This document shows positions 1 through 8,830 of a stretch of 64,000 nt of DNA, one piece after another. Numbering within the stretch: the first letter of the stretch is position 1; every line of letters begins with the position of its first letter. Both the position numbers and the translations under genes were made by a program. The notes beneath the pieces are model-generated. The model saw nothing but the letters and a program-made list of their open reading frames with translations. It made no database searches and was not told the DNA's origin. The DNA lies in contig JANXBH010000003.1 in the NCBI GenBank assembly GCA_025060695.1, positions 1-64,000 on the forward strand, read 5' to 3'. The DNA comes from Caldifarciminota bacterium (lineage in GTDB: Bacteria > Hydrothermota > Hydrothermia > LBFQ01 > DSFT01).

Positions 1-831
1 TGAACCCTTTAAATACTTAGATGCACCGGGAACACTTGTTAAAATTTGAGAAACTTTTCCACCAGTAAAGCTCTCTGCAACTGAAATTGTATAGTTTTTA
101 AACTTTAATTCTTTAGCTAATAACTCCTCTATTTTATCTCCATTATAGCCCCAGATATAATCTTTTAATATTCCATCTAAAAATTCCTTTATACTATTTA
201 ATTTTTCAATATCACCCTTAAATTTTAAATATACACCATCATTTCTTGGAAGATATGCAAAATTTCCAAGTATACCATAATACATAAGTAGTTTTTCTCT
301 TAATTCTGTTTCATATATACCATTTGTTTTTACAACTAAAAACTCCACTTTATCTTCTAATTTCTCTAAAATAGTATTTCCTACTTTTGTTTCTAATAAA
401 AACCCTTCAACCTCGTATGGAACTCCAGGAAGAATAACTATAAGTATATTTTCATAGTATCCCAAGTGTGCGGGTGCTTTTCCCCTTGGATTTTCAACTA
501 ATTCAAATCCTTCAATAGTATACTTATATTTTTCTATATTAGTATGTATTTCCGATTTTACAAGGTTTAAATTCAATGCGTTTGAAACCGATGCTATAGT
601 AATATCGTCCTCAGTAGGACCAATACCGCCTGTAATAATGATAACTTTAGGTTCTTTCTCGATGAAATAATTTATTGCACTTTTTATATCTTCATATCTG
701 TCTCTTACTACTATTGATTCATCTATAGTAATTTTTTTGTTATTTCTTAAAAAGTTTGAAATAATAAAAATATTTCTTTCATTCGTAAAACCTTCAAGTA
801 ATTCATCACCTACTAAGATTAATTTAATCAC
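1..831 (-). CDS. cinA: CinA-family protein (competence/damage-inducible; NMN amidase type), 3' end off window
   Basis: About 277 codons lie in the window. The reading frame is open to base 1, so the C-terminus is missing. The N-terminal MoCF-like domain shows VGDELLEG right after the start and GGIGPTEDD near residue 80. Close to the window edge the frame reads AESFTGG followed by PGASKYLKGS, the hallmark of the C-terminal nicotinamide-nucleotide amidase domain, so both domains are present. In this family the C-terminal domain deamidates NMN to NaMN in pyridine nucleotide recycling, and the N-terminal domain often has ADP-ribose pyrophosphatase activity. The GTG start overlaps the end of the upstream gene by 8 nt, suggesting translational coupling at the end of a five-gene operon. 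Confidence 0.9.
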   Translation of the reverse strand, partial: MIKLILVGDELLEGFTNERNIFIISNFLRNNKKITIDESIVVRDRYEDIKSAINYFIEKEPKVIIITGGIGPTEDDITIASVSNALNLNLVKSEIHTNIEKYKYTIEGFELVENPRGKAPAHLGYYENILIVILPGVPYEVEGFLLETKVGNTILEKLEDKVEFLVVKTNGIYETELREKLLMYYGILGNFAYLPRNDGVYLKFKGDIEKLNSIKEFLDGILKDYIWGYNGDKIEELLAKELKFKNYTISVAESFTGGKVSQILTSVPGASKYLKGS

Positions 832-1447
832 TTAAGGAATTAAAAATCTCTCTAAACTTGTCTTCCGGAAATTCATATATTCTCCAATGACAAACTACAC
901 ACTTAGAAATATCCATAGCCTTTTCATAATCAATAAATCCGTCTTTTGAATAAATGCCTAAAATTTTACCTTCTTCCATAAAAGTAATAAATTCTTGACA
1001 CATTATTACAACATTATTGTTAATTCTTTTGGAATTTAGTATCTCTACTATTCTATCTAAGTCAAAAAATAAACCCTTTTCAATCTCTAATTTCATGCAA
1101 TCAAAATTTTCCATAATTTTATACTTTAGATTGTCAAATATTACATCGTATTTTGTTTCTTTTGTTGATTGCATAGCTTTCCATATTAATACCTTATAAA
1201 ATCCAGATGGTTCTATCTCTTCCTTTGGAATAAAATCCTTAGGTAGTGGTTTTTCAATGACATCTCCATGCCATATAAATAGTCTTGAAAGCTCAGTTTT
1301 GCCATCACCATACATTCCTTCCACATTATATATCTTTCCATTTATCATATATATTCTTATATGTCCACCCTCGTTATTTTGAAATATAAACAAGCCCGTT
1401 CTTTTTTCAAGTATTAGTTTAACAAGTTCAATGGCTAAAATTTTCAT
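824..1447 (-). CDS. DUF4388-like protein, short form
   Basis: 207 residues with no membrane segment. The first ~75 residues have the DUF4388-like pattern: a helix, then RTGLFIF, IRIYMINGKIYNVEG and a GDGKTELSRLFIW stretch. The same block opens the 421-residue protein at 43450-44715 (TGSLVFL, VVLIDGNVKHID, GYGKSEIEKIKIW), so the two are paralogs. The rest (FYKVLIWKAM onward) is an unassigned helical and mixed region. DUF4388 domains occur in bacterial signalling proteins, often joined to response regulators, but their ligand is not established. The gene overlaps the upstream rhodanese by 4 nt and downstream cinA by 8 nt. Function unknown. Confidence 0.7.
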   Translation of the reverse strand: MKILAIELVKLILEKRTGLFIFQNNEGGHIRIYMINGKIYNVEGMYGDGKTELSRLFIWHGDVIEKPLPKDFIPKEEIEPSGFYKVLIWKAMQSTKETKYDVIFDNLKYKIMENFDCMKLEIEKGLFFDLDRIVEILNSKRINNNVVIMCQEFITFMEEGKILGIYSKDGFIDYEKAMDISKCVVCHWRIYEFPEDKFREIFNSLSD

Positions 1448-2277
1448 GGCTCATAACCTCTTTTTATTCTTGTTCTTACAGAATTACCCCACTCAGTCCA
1501 GGAACCATCGTAATTCTTTACCCTCGGATAATTTAGAATTTCCTTAATAACAAACCAAGTTAAAGCACTTCTTTCGCCAATTCTGCAGTAAGTTATGACC
1601 TCCTTATCTCTTGTAACACCTTTGCTTTCATATAATTTTAATAATTCATCTCTACTTTTGAATGTCCAGTCTTTATCGTTTATATTTTCATTCCAAGGAA
1701 TGTTTACCGCACCTGGAATATGACCACCTATATATGCACCCTCTTCAGGTAATATTGAATTTATTTCACCTGAGTATTCCATAGGCGACCTTATGTCAAC
1801 AAGTATAAAGTCTTTCCTATTTTCAGCAAGGGCTCTTTTAATTTCCCATAGATATGCTCTAATAGTTTCATCTCTTTGCTTTGCTATATATCTTGCCTCA
1901 TTAAATATAGGAACTTCTTTACTTTTTGGTAAATTCTCAATTTCCCACTTTTTTCTTCCTCCGTCCATTATATATACAAACGGATGACCATAGTATTTAA
2001 ATAACCAATAACCATTACATGCAAACCAATTTGATTTATCGCCGTATAAAACCACCTTAGTGGTATTGGATATACCTTTTTTTGACATAAGCTCTTCAAA
2101 CTCAGTTTTATTTATAAAATCCCTCCACTCTTTACTTCTAAGTTCATCTTTCCAAGATAACTTTAGTGCATTAGGAATATGCCATTCGTCATAAAGATGT
2201 TCATCCTCAGAAACTTCTAAAATTCTAACTTCAGGATTATTTATATTATCGTATACCCATCTTGTGCTAACCAACAT
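1444..2277 (-). CDS. Tandem-rhodanese sulfurtransferase (thiosulfate/3-mercaptopyruvate sulfurtransferase)
   Basis: 277 residues with two rhodanese domains. The N-terminal domain (about 1-125) has no active-site cysteine loop, as is normal for the structural domain. The C-terminal domain (about 140-270) has FILVDIRSPMEYSGE and the active-site loop TYCRIGERSA with catalytic Cys. A CRxGxR loop is the thiosulfate:cyanide sulfurtransferase version, rather than the CGxGVTA loop of mercaptopyruvate enzymes. The protein moves sulfane sulfur to cyanide, thioredoxin or cofactor pathways. It sits inside an operon with an MTA/SAH deaminase and a YceI protein and overlaps the next gene by 4 nt. No signal peptide is visible, so it is probably cytoplasmic. 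Confidence 0.9.
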   Translation of the reverse strand: MLVSTRWVYDNINNPEVRILEVSEDEHLYDEWHIPNALKLSWKDELRSKEWRDFINKTEFEELMSKKGISNTTKVVLYGDKSNWFACNGYWLFKYYGHPFVYIMDGGRKKWEIENLPKSKEVPIFNEARYIAKQRDETIRAYLWEIKRALAENRKDFILVDIRSPMEYSGEINSILPEEGAYIGGHIPGAVNIPWNENINDKDWTFKSRDELLKLYESKGVTRDKEVITYCRIGERSALTWFVIKEILNYPRVKNYDGSWTEWGNSVRTRIKRGYEP

Positions 2278-2283
2278 AACCTC

Positions 2284-2826
2284 CTAAGATAAAATAAAAC
2301 TACCTTCCACCTCTAATATTATAGGATCGTCAATTTCTATAACTATCGGTACTTTTGGTTTTTTCAGATTAAAATAGTCAAATGGAAACTCGGTTTTTAA
2401 AGATACATATGCCTTTTTATTTTTTATTTCAATCTTTCCACTCCATACTATACTCTTGACAATATCCCTAATTTTTAATTTTCCATGAATTTTTACATTA
2501 TAATTGCCATTTTCTAATGACTTTAAACCTTCTATTCTTTCTGGATAAAACTCTACATATGGATATTTTGAAGCTTCAAGTGTATTGTTTTTAATATATC
2601 TATCTCTTCTTTCTTGATCACTCTTTAAAGTAGTAATGTCAACTTTTAATACGGAACCTTTTTCAAATGTAAAATCATCCTTTAGTATAACTTTTCCTGA
2701 AACTGCGTTAGTTTTACCAACTGCAGTAGTATTTCCAACCTGAACAAGCTTTTCATTTACTTTATATTTTACCTCAATACTATCAGAGTTTATTAATATG
2801 TTTAAGGTTATGAAAATCATAATCAT
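2284..2826 (-). CDS. YceI-family periplasmic (isoprenoid/lipid-binding) protein
   Basis: 180 residues. A short hydrophobic start (MIMIFITLNILIN) can act as a signal peptide, followed by a lipocalin-like YceI body. Family marks are the SGKVILKDD segment, SDQERRDRYI, ASKYPYVEFYPERIEG and HGKLKIRDI. YceI proteins form an eight-stranded barrel that binds long polyisoprenoid or lipid chains in the periplasm. Start and neighbours fit an operon: 4 nt separate it from the upstream deaminase and 6 nt from the downstream rhodanese. Which lipid it binds cannot be told from sequence. A link to the carotenoid genes elsewhere in the window is only a thought. Confidence 0.85.
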   Translation of the reverse strand: MIMIFITLNILINSDSIEVKYKVNEKLVQVGNTTAVGKTNAVSGKVILKDDFTFEKGSVLKVDITTLKSDQERRDRYIKNNTLEASKYPYVEFYPERIEGLKSLENGNYNVKIHGKLKIRDIVKSIVWSGKIEIKNKKAYVSLKTEFPFDYFNLKKPKVPIVIEIDDPIILEVEGSFILS

Positions 2827-2830
2827 AATT

Positions 2831-4132
2831 TTATAGCATAAGCTTTTCTTTTAGCTTATTTGCATTATATTTTAATTTCTCTATATCAATGAACTTTAAT
2901 TCGCCTTTTTCCATTAAGATTTTGCCGTTTATTATAACACTTGAAACATCAAGTCCTGTTGCACTATATACGATTATAGAATATGGGTCGTAGTATGGCA
3001 AAAGGTGAAAGTTATCTAATGAAATGGTTATTATATCTGCTTTTTTATTTACCTCAATACTTCCGATTTTTTCATCTATTCCTAAGACTTTTGCTGAATT
3101 TATAGTTGCCATTTTCAATACTTCTTTTGCACTCATCACTTTTGGATCTAAATTATTAACTTTATGAACTAAGGCACAAGTTCGCATTTCATCTATCATG
3201 TCCAAATTATTATTTGATGCTACTCCATCAGTTGCAAGTCCTACATTAATTCCCTTTTGAACCATCTTTACTATAGGTGCAATACCACTTGCAAGTTTCA
3301 TATTACTCTGTGGGTCATGACATACACCTACATTGTATTCTTTAAAAATCTCAATTTCTTCATCATCTAAATATACACTATGTGCTGATATAAACTTATG
3401 CTCGAATATACCCAATGAATGTAAATATCTTACAGGTGTTAAATTGTATCTGCTTTTTATAATATCTACTTCAGATTTTGTTTCCGCTACGTGCATATGT
3501 ATTGGAATATTGTACTTTTTCGCAATTTCAAAGCCTTCAATTATTAATTCTTTTGAACAAGAATACGGTGCATGAAGACATAAGGTAGGATAAATATATT
3601 CATCTCCCTTGTAGTTTTTAATAAAACTCTCCGCTATTTTTATACCATCTTTTGGATTTTTAAAAGAAGGTGTTGGAAAGTCTATTAGACCTTCTCCAAG
3701 AAATGCTCTAATTCCAATACTTCTTGAAACTTCAGCGGTAATTTCTTCAAAGAAGTACATATCATTATAACAAGTTGTCCCTGTTCTAATCATTTCTGCA
3801 ATAGCTATTTCAGTCGAAAGTCTTATAAATTCCCTATCCACTGCTCTATTTTCAGCAGGCCAAATGTAGTTATTTAACCAATCCATCAAATCCTTATCAT
3901 CCGCGAATCCCCTAAATCCTGCCATTGAGATATGAGTATGAGTATTTATAAACCCCGGAAGCAATATATTAGGTCTATCATCAAGTACATAGTCATATTC
4001 TTTATTTTCAAATTCGCTAATTTTTCCAACTTTCACTATTCTATCGTTATCTGTTAAAACTCCTCCATTTTCAATAACCTCATCCTTTCCATTCATGGTT
4101 AAGATATAACTCGCCTTTATAAAAATACGCAT
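2831..4132 (-). CDS. mtaD: 5-methylthioadenosine/S-adenosylhomocysteine deaminase-type amidohydrolase
   Basis: 433 residues, a full-length amidohydrolase of the TrzA/MtaD group. Metal and substrate motifs appear in order: GFINTHTHISMAGFRG (HxH, near 60-75), HMHVAETKSE, SAHSVYLDDEE, CHDPQSNMKLASG and ATDGVASNNNLDM. This set is characteristic of enzymes that deaminate the adenine ring of MTA, SAH or 5'-deoxyadenosine, the by-products of SAM enzymes. Its ATG lies 7 nt downstream of a TAAAAT box with no Shine-Dalgarno sequence, so the transcript is probably leaderless and this is the first gene of the operon ending in cinA. Exact substrate is uncertain within the family. Confidence 0.88.
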   Translation of the reverse strand: MRIFIKASYILTMNGKDEVIENGGVLTDNDRIVKVGKISEFENKEYDYVLDDRPNILLPGFINTHTHISMAGFRGFADDKDLMDWLNNYIWPAENRAVDREFIRLSTEIAIAEMIRTGTTCYNDMYFFEEITAEVSRSIGIRAFLGEGLIDFPTPSFKNPKDGIKIAESFIKNYKGDEYIYPTLCLHAPYSCSKELIIEGFEIAKKYNIPIHMHVAETKSEVDIIKSRYNLTPVRYLHSLGIFEHKFISAHSVYLDDEEIEIFKEYNVGVCHDPQSNMKLASGIAPIVKMVQKGINVGLATDGVASNNNLDMIDEMRTCALVHKVNNLDPKVMSAKEVLKMATINSAKVLGIDEKIGSIEVNKKADIITISLDNFHLLPYYDPYSIIVYSATGLDVSSVIINGKILMEKGELKFIDIEKLKYNANKLKEKLML

Positions 4133-4136
4133 AGCT

Positions 4137-4165
4137 CTAATTTTAAAGTATTACTTTAAAATTTT
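4137..4165. promoter_or_regulatory. Divergent pair of leaderless-type promoters (mtaD / queD)
   Basis: Only 37 bp separate the two start codons. On the minus strand ctttaaaattag (4148-4137) places TAAAAT 7 nt before the deaminase ATG. On the plus strand ctttaaaatttt (4154-4165) places TAAAAT 7 nt before the queD ATG at 4170. Neither gene has a Shine-Dalgarno sequence. The TAAAAT is read as a -10 element with the start codon at or near +1. Confidence 0.7.
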
Positions 4166-4169
4166 AAAA

Positions 4170-4553
4170 ATGAAGATTTTCTACAAGTCAGAGATATCAA
4201 GCGCTCATAGAATAAAAAACCATATCGGAAAGTGTAGAAATTTACATGGACATAACTATATAATTGAAGTTGAAATTGAAAGTGATAATTTAGATGAAAA
4301 TGGATTTATTATTGATTTTTCAAAGATAAAGGAGATAATACACCAATTAGACCATAAAGTGATTTTACAAAAAGATGATCCACTTGTAGAAAAACTATAT
4401 GACCAGTCTATATTTATAATGGATGAACCTCCAAGTTGCGAAAACATAGCAAAACTAATAGCACATGTAATATCAAAAGAACTAAAAAACTATAAAAGAA
4501 TAAAAGTAAGAGTAAGGGAAAGTAGAAGAAGCTATAGTGAATTTACTCTATAG
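4170..4553 (+). CDS. queD: 6-carboxy-5,6,7,8-tetrahydropterin synthase
   Basis: 127 residues, the normal length for QueD. The enzyme turns dihydroneopterin triphosphate into 6-carboxytetrahydropterin, the second step to queuosine. Zinc ligands are the His of SSAHRIK and the two His of NLHGHNY; the catalytic Cys is in GKCRNLHGH. LDHKVIL corresponds to the usual LDHrxLN, and the C-terminal RVRES supplies the glutamate. The ATG follows the -10-like box by 7 nt with no Shine-Dalgarno. queC, the later pathway step, is 8 kb away in a separate operon. The end of the gene overlaps the next ORF by 17 nt. Confidence 0.93.
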   Translation: MKIFYKSEISSAHRIKNHIGKCRNLHGHNYIIEVEIESDNLDENGFIIDFSKIKEIIHQLDHKVILQKDDPLVEKLYDQSIFIMDEPPSCENIAKLIAHVISKELKNYKRIKVRVRESRRSYSEFTL

Positions 4554-5274
4554 TCTGCTTTCGTTTCCATTTCCTGAGAGAGATATTATTGTAAGTAAAA
4601 CTAATAATATCGGCTTTTTACCATACTTTAGAGTATATGGTTCGTTTTCATTTTATCCATTTAGAAATAGTAAGGACCATGCTTGGAATATTAGACTTGG
4701 TGGAGATGTAGTGTTATTTTCAAATAGTAGTTCTAATTTTGGTTTTTTCGTAAATATGGAATTTATCTCAGATCCATATAGTCCTATATACTTTCATCCA
4801 AGAGCTATTTACTTTTCAGAAGGATTTTACTATATTTACAACAATTTAAAAATTTCATATATTCACAGATGTAAGCATGACATAGACGATTTTAATAGAA
4901 CGCTAATACTTTCAGGTCCAAGATTTTCCTATATTACGGAAAACTTTGAGATGTTTTCTGATATCTATATTTTTAAGTTTGATGAAACAAATAGAAATAT
5001 TGAGAGATTATTATTACACGATATTATTTCAAGCATTGGATTTATTAACTATGGAAGATTTAATGGAATTTACTACGGTGCAAATTTTAAAATGGATATG
5101 TTTAAAAAGTCTATAAAGTTTTTATATGGTCTTGAACTTGGATATAGCTTTAAAGGTAAAGCAGGAGAGCTAAAGCTATTTTCAAACCTTGAAAACTTTT
5201 ATGATACTGGTATGAACGAATATACAAGTAGTAATTTACTTTTTAGAATTTCAATAGGCTCAAAATCTTACTAA
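4537..5274 (+). CDS. Hypothetical beta-rich protein, possible outer-membrane barrel
   Basis: 245 residues, not recognised. The sequence alternates aromatic and polar residues (for example FRVYGSFSFYPF, YGANFKMDMF, LLFRISIGS), is rich in Tyr, Phe, Asn and Ser, and ends in an aromatic residue. This resembles a transmembrane beta-barrel. No clean signal peptide is seen from the GTG start at 4537, which overlaps queD by 17 nt; the opening NLLYSLLSF is only weakly hydrophobic. The gene is co-directional with queD but nothing ties it to queuosine. Its 3' end overlaps the convergent cstA gene by 32 bp. Function unknown. Confidence 0.6.
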   Translation: MNLLYSLLSFPFPERDIIVSKTNNIGFLPYFRVYGSFSFYPFRNSKDHAWNIRLGGDVVLFSNSSSNFGFFVNMEFISDPYSPIYFHPRAIYFSEGFYYIYNNLKISYIHRCKHDIDDFNRTLILSGPRFSYITENFEMFSDIYIFKFDETNRNIERLLLHDIISSIGFINYGRFNGIYYGANFKMDMFKKSIKFLYGLELGYSFKGKAGELKLFSNLENFYDTGMNEYTSSNLLFRISIGSKSY

Positions 5275-7252
5275 TCCACCTATATATTGCAATAGAGAAT
5301 ATTGTAATGACTATAAAAAGATAAATGGAAACCACAATAACGTTTATATAGTCGTTCACTATTACTCTATTTGCAATTTCAACGGAAGGAATATTTTGTG
5401 GTAAACTATTAGATGCTATTGCATTTTTAATATAGTTTGCATGTGAAAGAAATCCAATATCAGTATTAGGATGAAAAATCTTTTGCAGTGCTCCATAGGA
5501 TGTATTTAATACTACAAATAGCATAGGTATGCCAGTAATAAAAGCATATTTTATTTTTCCATTATTTATTAGATATGTCGTTGCAGTAATAAGTGCAAGG
5601 CTTGCAAGTAGCTGATTTGCTATACCAAATATGGGCCAAAATGTTCTAATACCTCCATATGGGTCTACAACACCTGCATATAGAAAATATCCCCAAAGCA
5701 TGACTGTAATAACTGTTGCAATAAATGAAGAGTAAAATGAAGAATAATTTGAAAGTGGTTTTATTAATCTTCCAAATAGGTCGTGAAATAAATACCTTCC
5801 TACCCTTGTCCCTGCATCTATTGTAGTTAAAATAAACAGTGCTTCAAAGAGTATTACAAAATGATAAAAAAATGCAATAAGATGCTTTCCAAATATATCC
5901 GAAAATATCAGTGCCATTCCTATTGCAAGGCTTGGTGCACCACCTGTTCTTGAAAGTATAGTCTTTTCTTCAATTGAAATAGCAAGACTTTGAATCTCTT
6001 CAGCTGTTATTTTAAATCCCCAAGAATTTATCTTATTTACCGCACTTTCTATTGTTTTCCCAATTTCAGAACTTGGTGAGTTTATAGCAAAGTATATACC
6101 CGGTTCCATAGTGACTGCTGCAATTAGTGCCATTACTGCTACAAAGGATTCCATTAACATACCTGTATATCCCACAAATCTTGCGTCAGTTTCCTTATCA
6201 AGCAATTTTGGAGTTGTCCCTGATGAAATTAATGAATGAAATCCAGATATTGCACCACAAGCAATAGTTATAAATAGAAAAGGAAATAAGTCCCCTTTCC
6301 ATACAGGACCACTTCCTTCAATAAATTGAGTAATTGCAGGCATTTTTATATCCGGAAGAGCAAATAATATACCAATTGCTAAAATTATTACTGTCCCAAT
6401 TTTTAAGAATGTGCTAAGATAGTCCCTTGGTGCTAAGAGTAGCCATATTGGCAAAATTGAAGCAATCGCACCATATAATATAATCCCAATAGCAATCTGA
6501 GTTTCTGAAAATGTAAAGAATTTAGATAAACTTGGGTCTATTGCAACATATCTTCCAAGTATAAGACTAACTATTAGTGCAATAATACCAAATATACTTG
6601 GACCTATTACTGAACCGGGTTTTATTTTCCACATCCAAACACCCATTATCATAGCAATTGGTATAGTCATAATAATTGTAAATGTTCCCCAAGGACTTTC
6701 AAAAAGTGCTTTTACTACAACAAGTGCTAATACTGCCATTAGTATAATTAAAATAGAGTAAATACCAATTAGAGCTAAAATTCCCGAAAATTTCCCAAGT
6801 TCATCTGAAATAATCTCTCCAAGAGACTTTGCATCTTTTCTTGTAGAAATTATTAAAATTACCATATCCTGAACTGCACCTGCAAGTATCACACCAAATA
6901 CTATCCACAAAGTAGATGGCAAATATCCCATCTGTGCTGCTAATACTGGTCCTACAAGCGGTCCTGCTCCACTTATTGCAGCAAAATGATGACCAAGCAC
7001 TACAAATTTATTAGTAGGGACAAAATCATATCCATTATTAAATTTATGTGCAGGTGTAATATTTTTATCATCCAATAAAAATACCTTATTTGCAATGAAC
7101 TTACTATAGTATCTATATCCTATATAATAACTTGAAAGAGCTAAGATTAAAACCCAAATTGCAGAAATTGTTTCACCTCTATATATTGCAAGGATAAAAA
7201 GCGATATAAATATTAATAGCGAAATTATTAGGGGGATAATAACTTTTTTCAT
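5243..7252 (-). CDS. cstA: CstA-family carbon-starvation transporter
   Basis: 669 residues with many transmembrane helices. CstA signatures are clear: GHHFAAISGAGPLVGPVLA near residue 87, GYLPSTLWIVFGVILAG with VQDMVIL just after it, and GFHSLISSGTTPK in the middle. Family members import peptides and/or pyruvate when carbon is limiting and sit in the inner membrane. It is shorter than E. coli CstA (about 700) but complete. The start overlaps the stop of the PorX-like gene by 4 nt, so both are read from the promoter at 8696-8707. This suggests that transport and the response regulator are co-expressed. Confidence 0.93.
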   Translation of the reverse strand: MKKVIIPLIISLLIFISLFILAIYRGETISAIWVLILALSSYYIGYRYYSKFIANKVFLLDDKNITPAHKFNNGYDFVPTNKFVVLGHHFAAISGAGPLVGPVLAAQMGYLPSTLWIVFGVILAGAVQDMVILIISTRKDAKSLGEIISDELGKFSGILALIGIYSILIILMAVLALVVVKALFESPWGTFTIIMTIPIAMIMGVWMWKIKPGSVIGPSIFGIIALIVSLILGRYVAIDPSLSKFFTFSETQIAIGIILYGAIASILPIWLLLAPRDYLSTFLKIGTVIILAIGILFALPDIKMPAITQFIEGSGPVWKGDLFPFLFITIACGAISGFHSLISSGTTPKLLDKETDARFVGYTGMLMESFVAVMALIAAVTMEPGIYFAINSPSSEIGKTIESAVNKINSWGFKITAEEIQSLAISIEEKTILSRTGGAPSLAIGMALIFSDIFGKHLIAFFYHFVILFEALFILTTIDAGTRVGRYLFHDLFGRLIKPLSNYSSFYSSFIATVITVMLWGYFLYAGVVDPYGGIRTFWPIFGIANQLLASLALITATTYLINNGKIKYAFITGIPMLFVVLNTSYGALQKIFHPNTDIGFLSHANYIKNAIASNSLPQNIPSVEIANRVIVNDYINVIVVSIYLFIVITIFSIAIYRWISKILSLLKF

Positions 7253-8691
7253 TTTCTTATTTTAAGTATAGGACATATAACTTCCTCAAGTGTAATGCCT
7301 CCATGCATAAAGTAGTTTTCATATTGCTTTGCAAATTTATGCTCTTCAGATTTATATACAAAAAATCCATAACCATCCGCTATACCAAATCTTTGTGAAA
7401 TCCTTGGAAGTCCATATTCTTCCAGCTCCTTAATTAAATATCCATCTTTACTCATAAATCTTAAACTATCACCAAATTTAAATCTTAAACCTTCAGTAAT
7501 ATCACTTCCTCCACTTATTGCAATTGGCTTTTTACCCACTATCCAACCATGGTCAGTAGTAATAAAAACTACATAATCTAAATTTAAGTATTTTTCAATA
7601 ACTTGGACGATTTTACTATCAATTAACATAACATTTAGCATCTTTATTATTGTATCTATGGATTTTATACTTTTTAAACTTTCAATATCCATCCTCTGGT
7701 GCAAAAATTCATCCAAAAAGTTTATAACGTTTATTTCAATATCTCTATTTAAAGGTATAATTTTTGAAACTTCCTCAAAATGATTTATTTTTAAAATTCT
7801 ATAACTACTTGAAATTTTATTTTCTCTTAAAAACTCATCAAAAAGTTCAATTTCATGAAGATTATTATTTAAGTAGTCTGGATGCCTTTTATAAATTTCT
7901 ATAGGTAATCTACCAGAAAATATTGAGTTTCTTGAAAATATAGTGGACGTTGGAATTATTGAATAGTAAAAGTCTATTTCAATATTAAATGAGCTTGGAA
8001 GTTCTTTGCTAAAAAGTAGCATCTGGTCAATTCTAAACGCATCTATTATGAATATAGAGACTTTTTGGTAATTTAAAAATTTATGCATAAACAAATTATG
8101 AGAGAATGTTTTATTTTTTAATAAACTTTTATAGTTCTCTATTAGCCACTTTGCAAACTTTTGGTTTTGACTTTCTATTTCCATATCTATAATTTCCCTA
8201 TCATTTTCATTTAGTTTTACCCTTGTCTCAAATAGAAGTTTTGCTTTTTTTATCCAATTTTCATAGCTATCCTCAATTGAGTTTATATAGCTATAAACTT
8301 CACTAAGTCCAATACCTAAAAATTTTCTCTTTATCTCCTCCTTTTTAATTTTATTAGAAATAGCAATAATCTGTGCTACGTTTACGGGTTTTATTATATA
8401 GTCATATACATCATTTCCCATCGCTTTTTCTATTATTTCCCTATCAGTTATCATAGTTAGCATAATTATGGGAATATTTGGCTTTATTGAATTTATAAGT
8501 TTTAAAGTTTCTATTCCATCTAAATGAGGCATTTTATAATCAAGCAAAATAAAATCATAAGTATTATTTTTTATTTTCTCTAATCCTTCTAACCCACTAC
8601 TTGCAATATCTACACTAAAACCTTCTTTTTCCAAAAGTTCTACTACTGACTTTAAGTCGTATATCTCATCATCTATCCATAAAATTCTCAT
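7249..8691 (-). CDS. porX: PorX-like response regulator with PglZ domain
   Basis: 480 residues from the chosen ATG. An ATG 19 codons upstream is also in frame, but the chosen start gives MRILWIDDEI, the normal receiver opening, and lies 7 nt after a TAAACT box. Residues 1-120 are a receiver domain with the phospho-acceptor Asp in FILLDYKMPHLDG. A helical linker follows, then a PglZ/alkaline-phosphatase-like domain with IDAFRIDQML, the nucleophile region STIFSRNSIFSGRLP, TTDHGWIVG and a terminal HGGITLEEVI. In Bacteroidetes PorX controls and interacts with the type IX secretion system and hydrolyses signalling nucleotides. No PorY kinase or T9SS core gene is in this window. Confidence 0.88.
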   Translation of the reverse strand: MRILWIDDEIYDLKSVVELLEKEGFSVDIASSGLEGLEKIKNNTYDFILLDYKMPHLDGIETLKLINSIKPNIPIIMLTMITDREIIEKAMGNDVYDYIIKPVNVAQIIAISNKIKKEEIKRKFLGIGLSEVYSYINSIEDSYENWIKKAKLLFETRVKLNENDREIIDMEIESQNQKFAKWLIENYKSLLKNKTFSHNLFMHKFLNYQKVSIFIIDAFRIDQMLLFSKELPSSFNIEIDFYYSIIPTSTIFSRNSIFSGRLPIEIYKRHPDYLNNNLHEIELFDEFLRENKISSSYRILKINHFEEVSKIIPLNRDIEINVINFLDEFLHQRMDIESLKSIKSIDTIIKMLNVMLIDSKIVQVIEKYLNLDYVVFITTDHGWIVGKKPIAISGGSDITEGLRFKFGDSLRFMSKDGYLIKELEEYGLPRISQRFGIADGYGFFVYKSEEHKFAKQYENYFMHGGITLEEVICPILKIRK

Positions 8692-8695
8692 TTTT

Positions 8696-8707
8696 AAAAG
8701 TTTAAAG
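8696..8707 (-). promoter_or_regulatory. Leaderless-type promoter for porX-cstA
   Basis: On the minus strand the element reads ctttaaactttt followed by aaaa and ATG. The TAAACT core ends 7 nt before the start codon at 8691, and no Shine-Dalgarno is present. The remaining divergent gap to comM (8708-8830) carries a tandem gtttagaat repeat at about 8799-8818 that could contain the comM -10 (TAGAAT). The comM promoter is not otherwise obvious. Confidence 0.6.
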
Positions 8708-8830
8708 TCATGATTTAAAATTTTGGTTTGAAAATAGTTCCTGCACATGTTTCAAAGTAGGAACTATTAATAAAAACAACTAAATCACTTTTGTTTAGAA
8801 TCTGTTTAGAATAATCCCTATCTATTCAAC

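Noticed and set aside
8708-8830. Tandem gtttagaat repeat as a mobile-element or attachment site
   Set aside because: The repeat is only about 9-10 bp, with no longer direct or inverted repeats or integrase; more likely part of a promoter.
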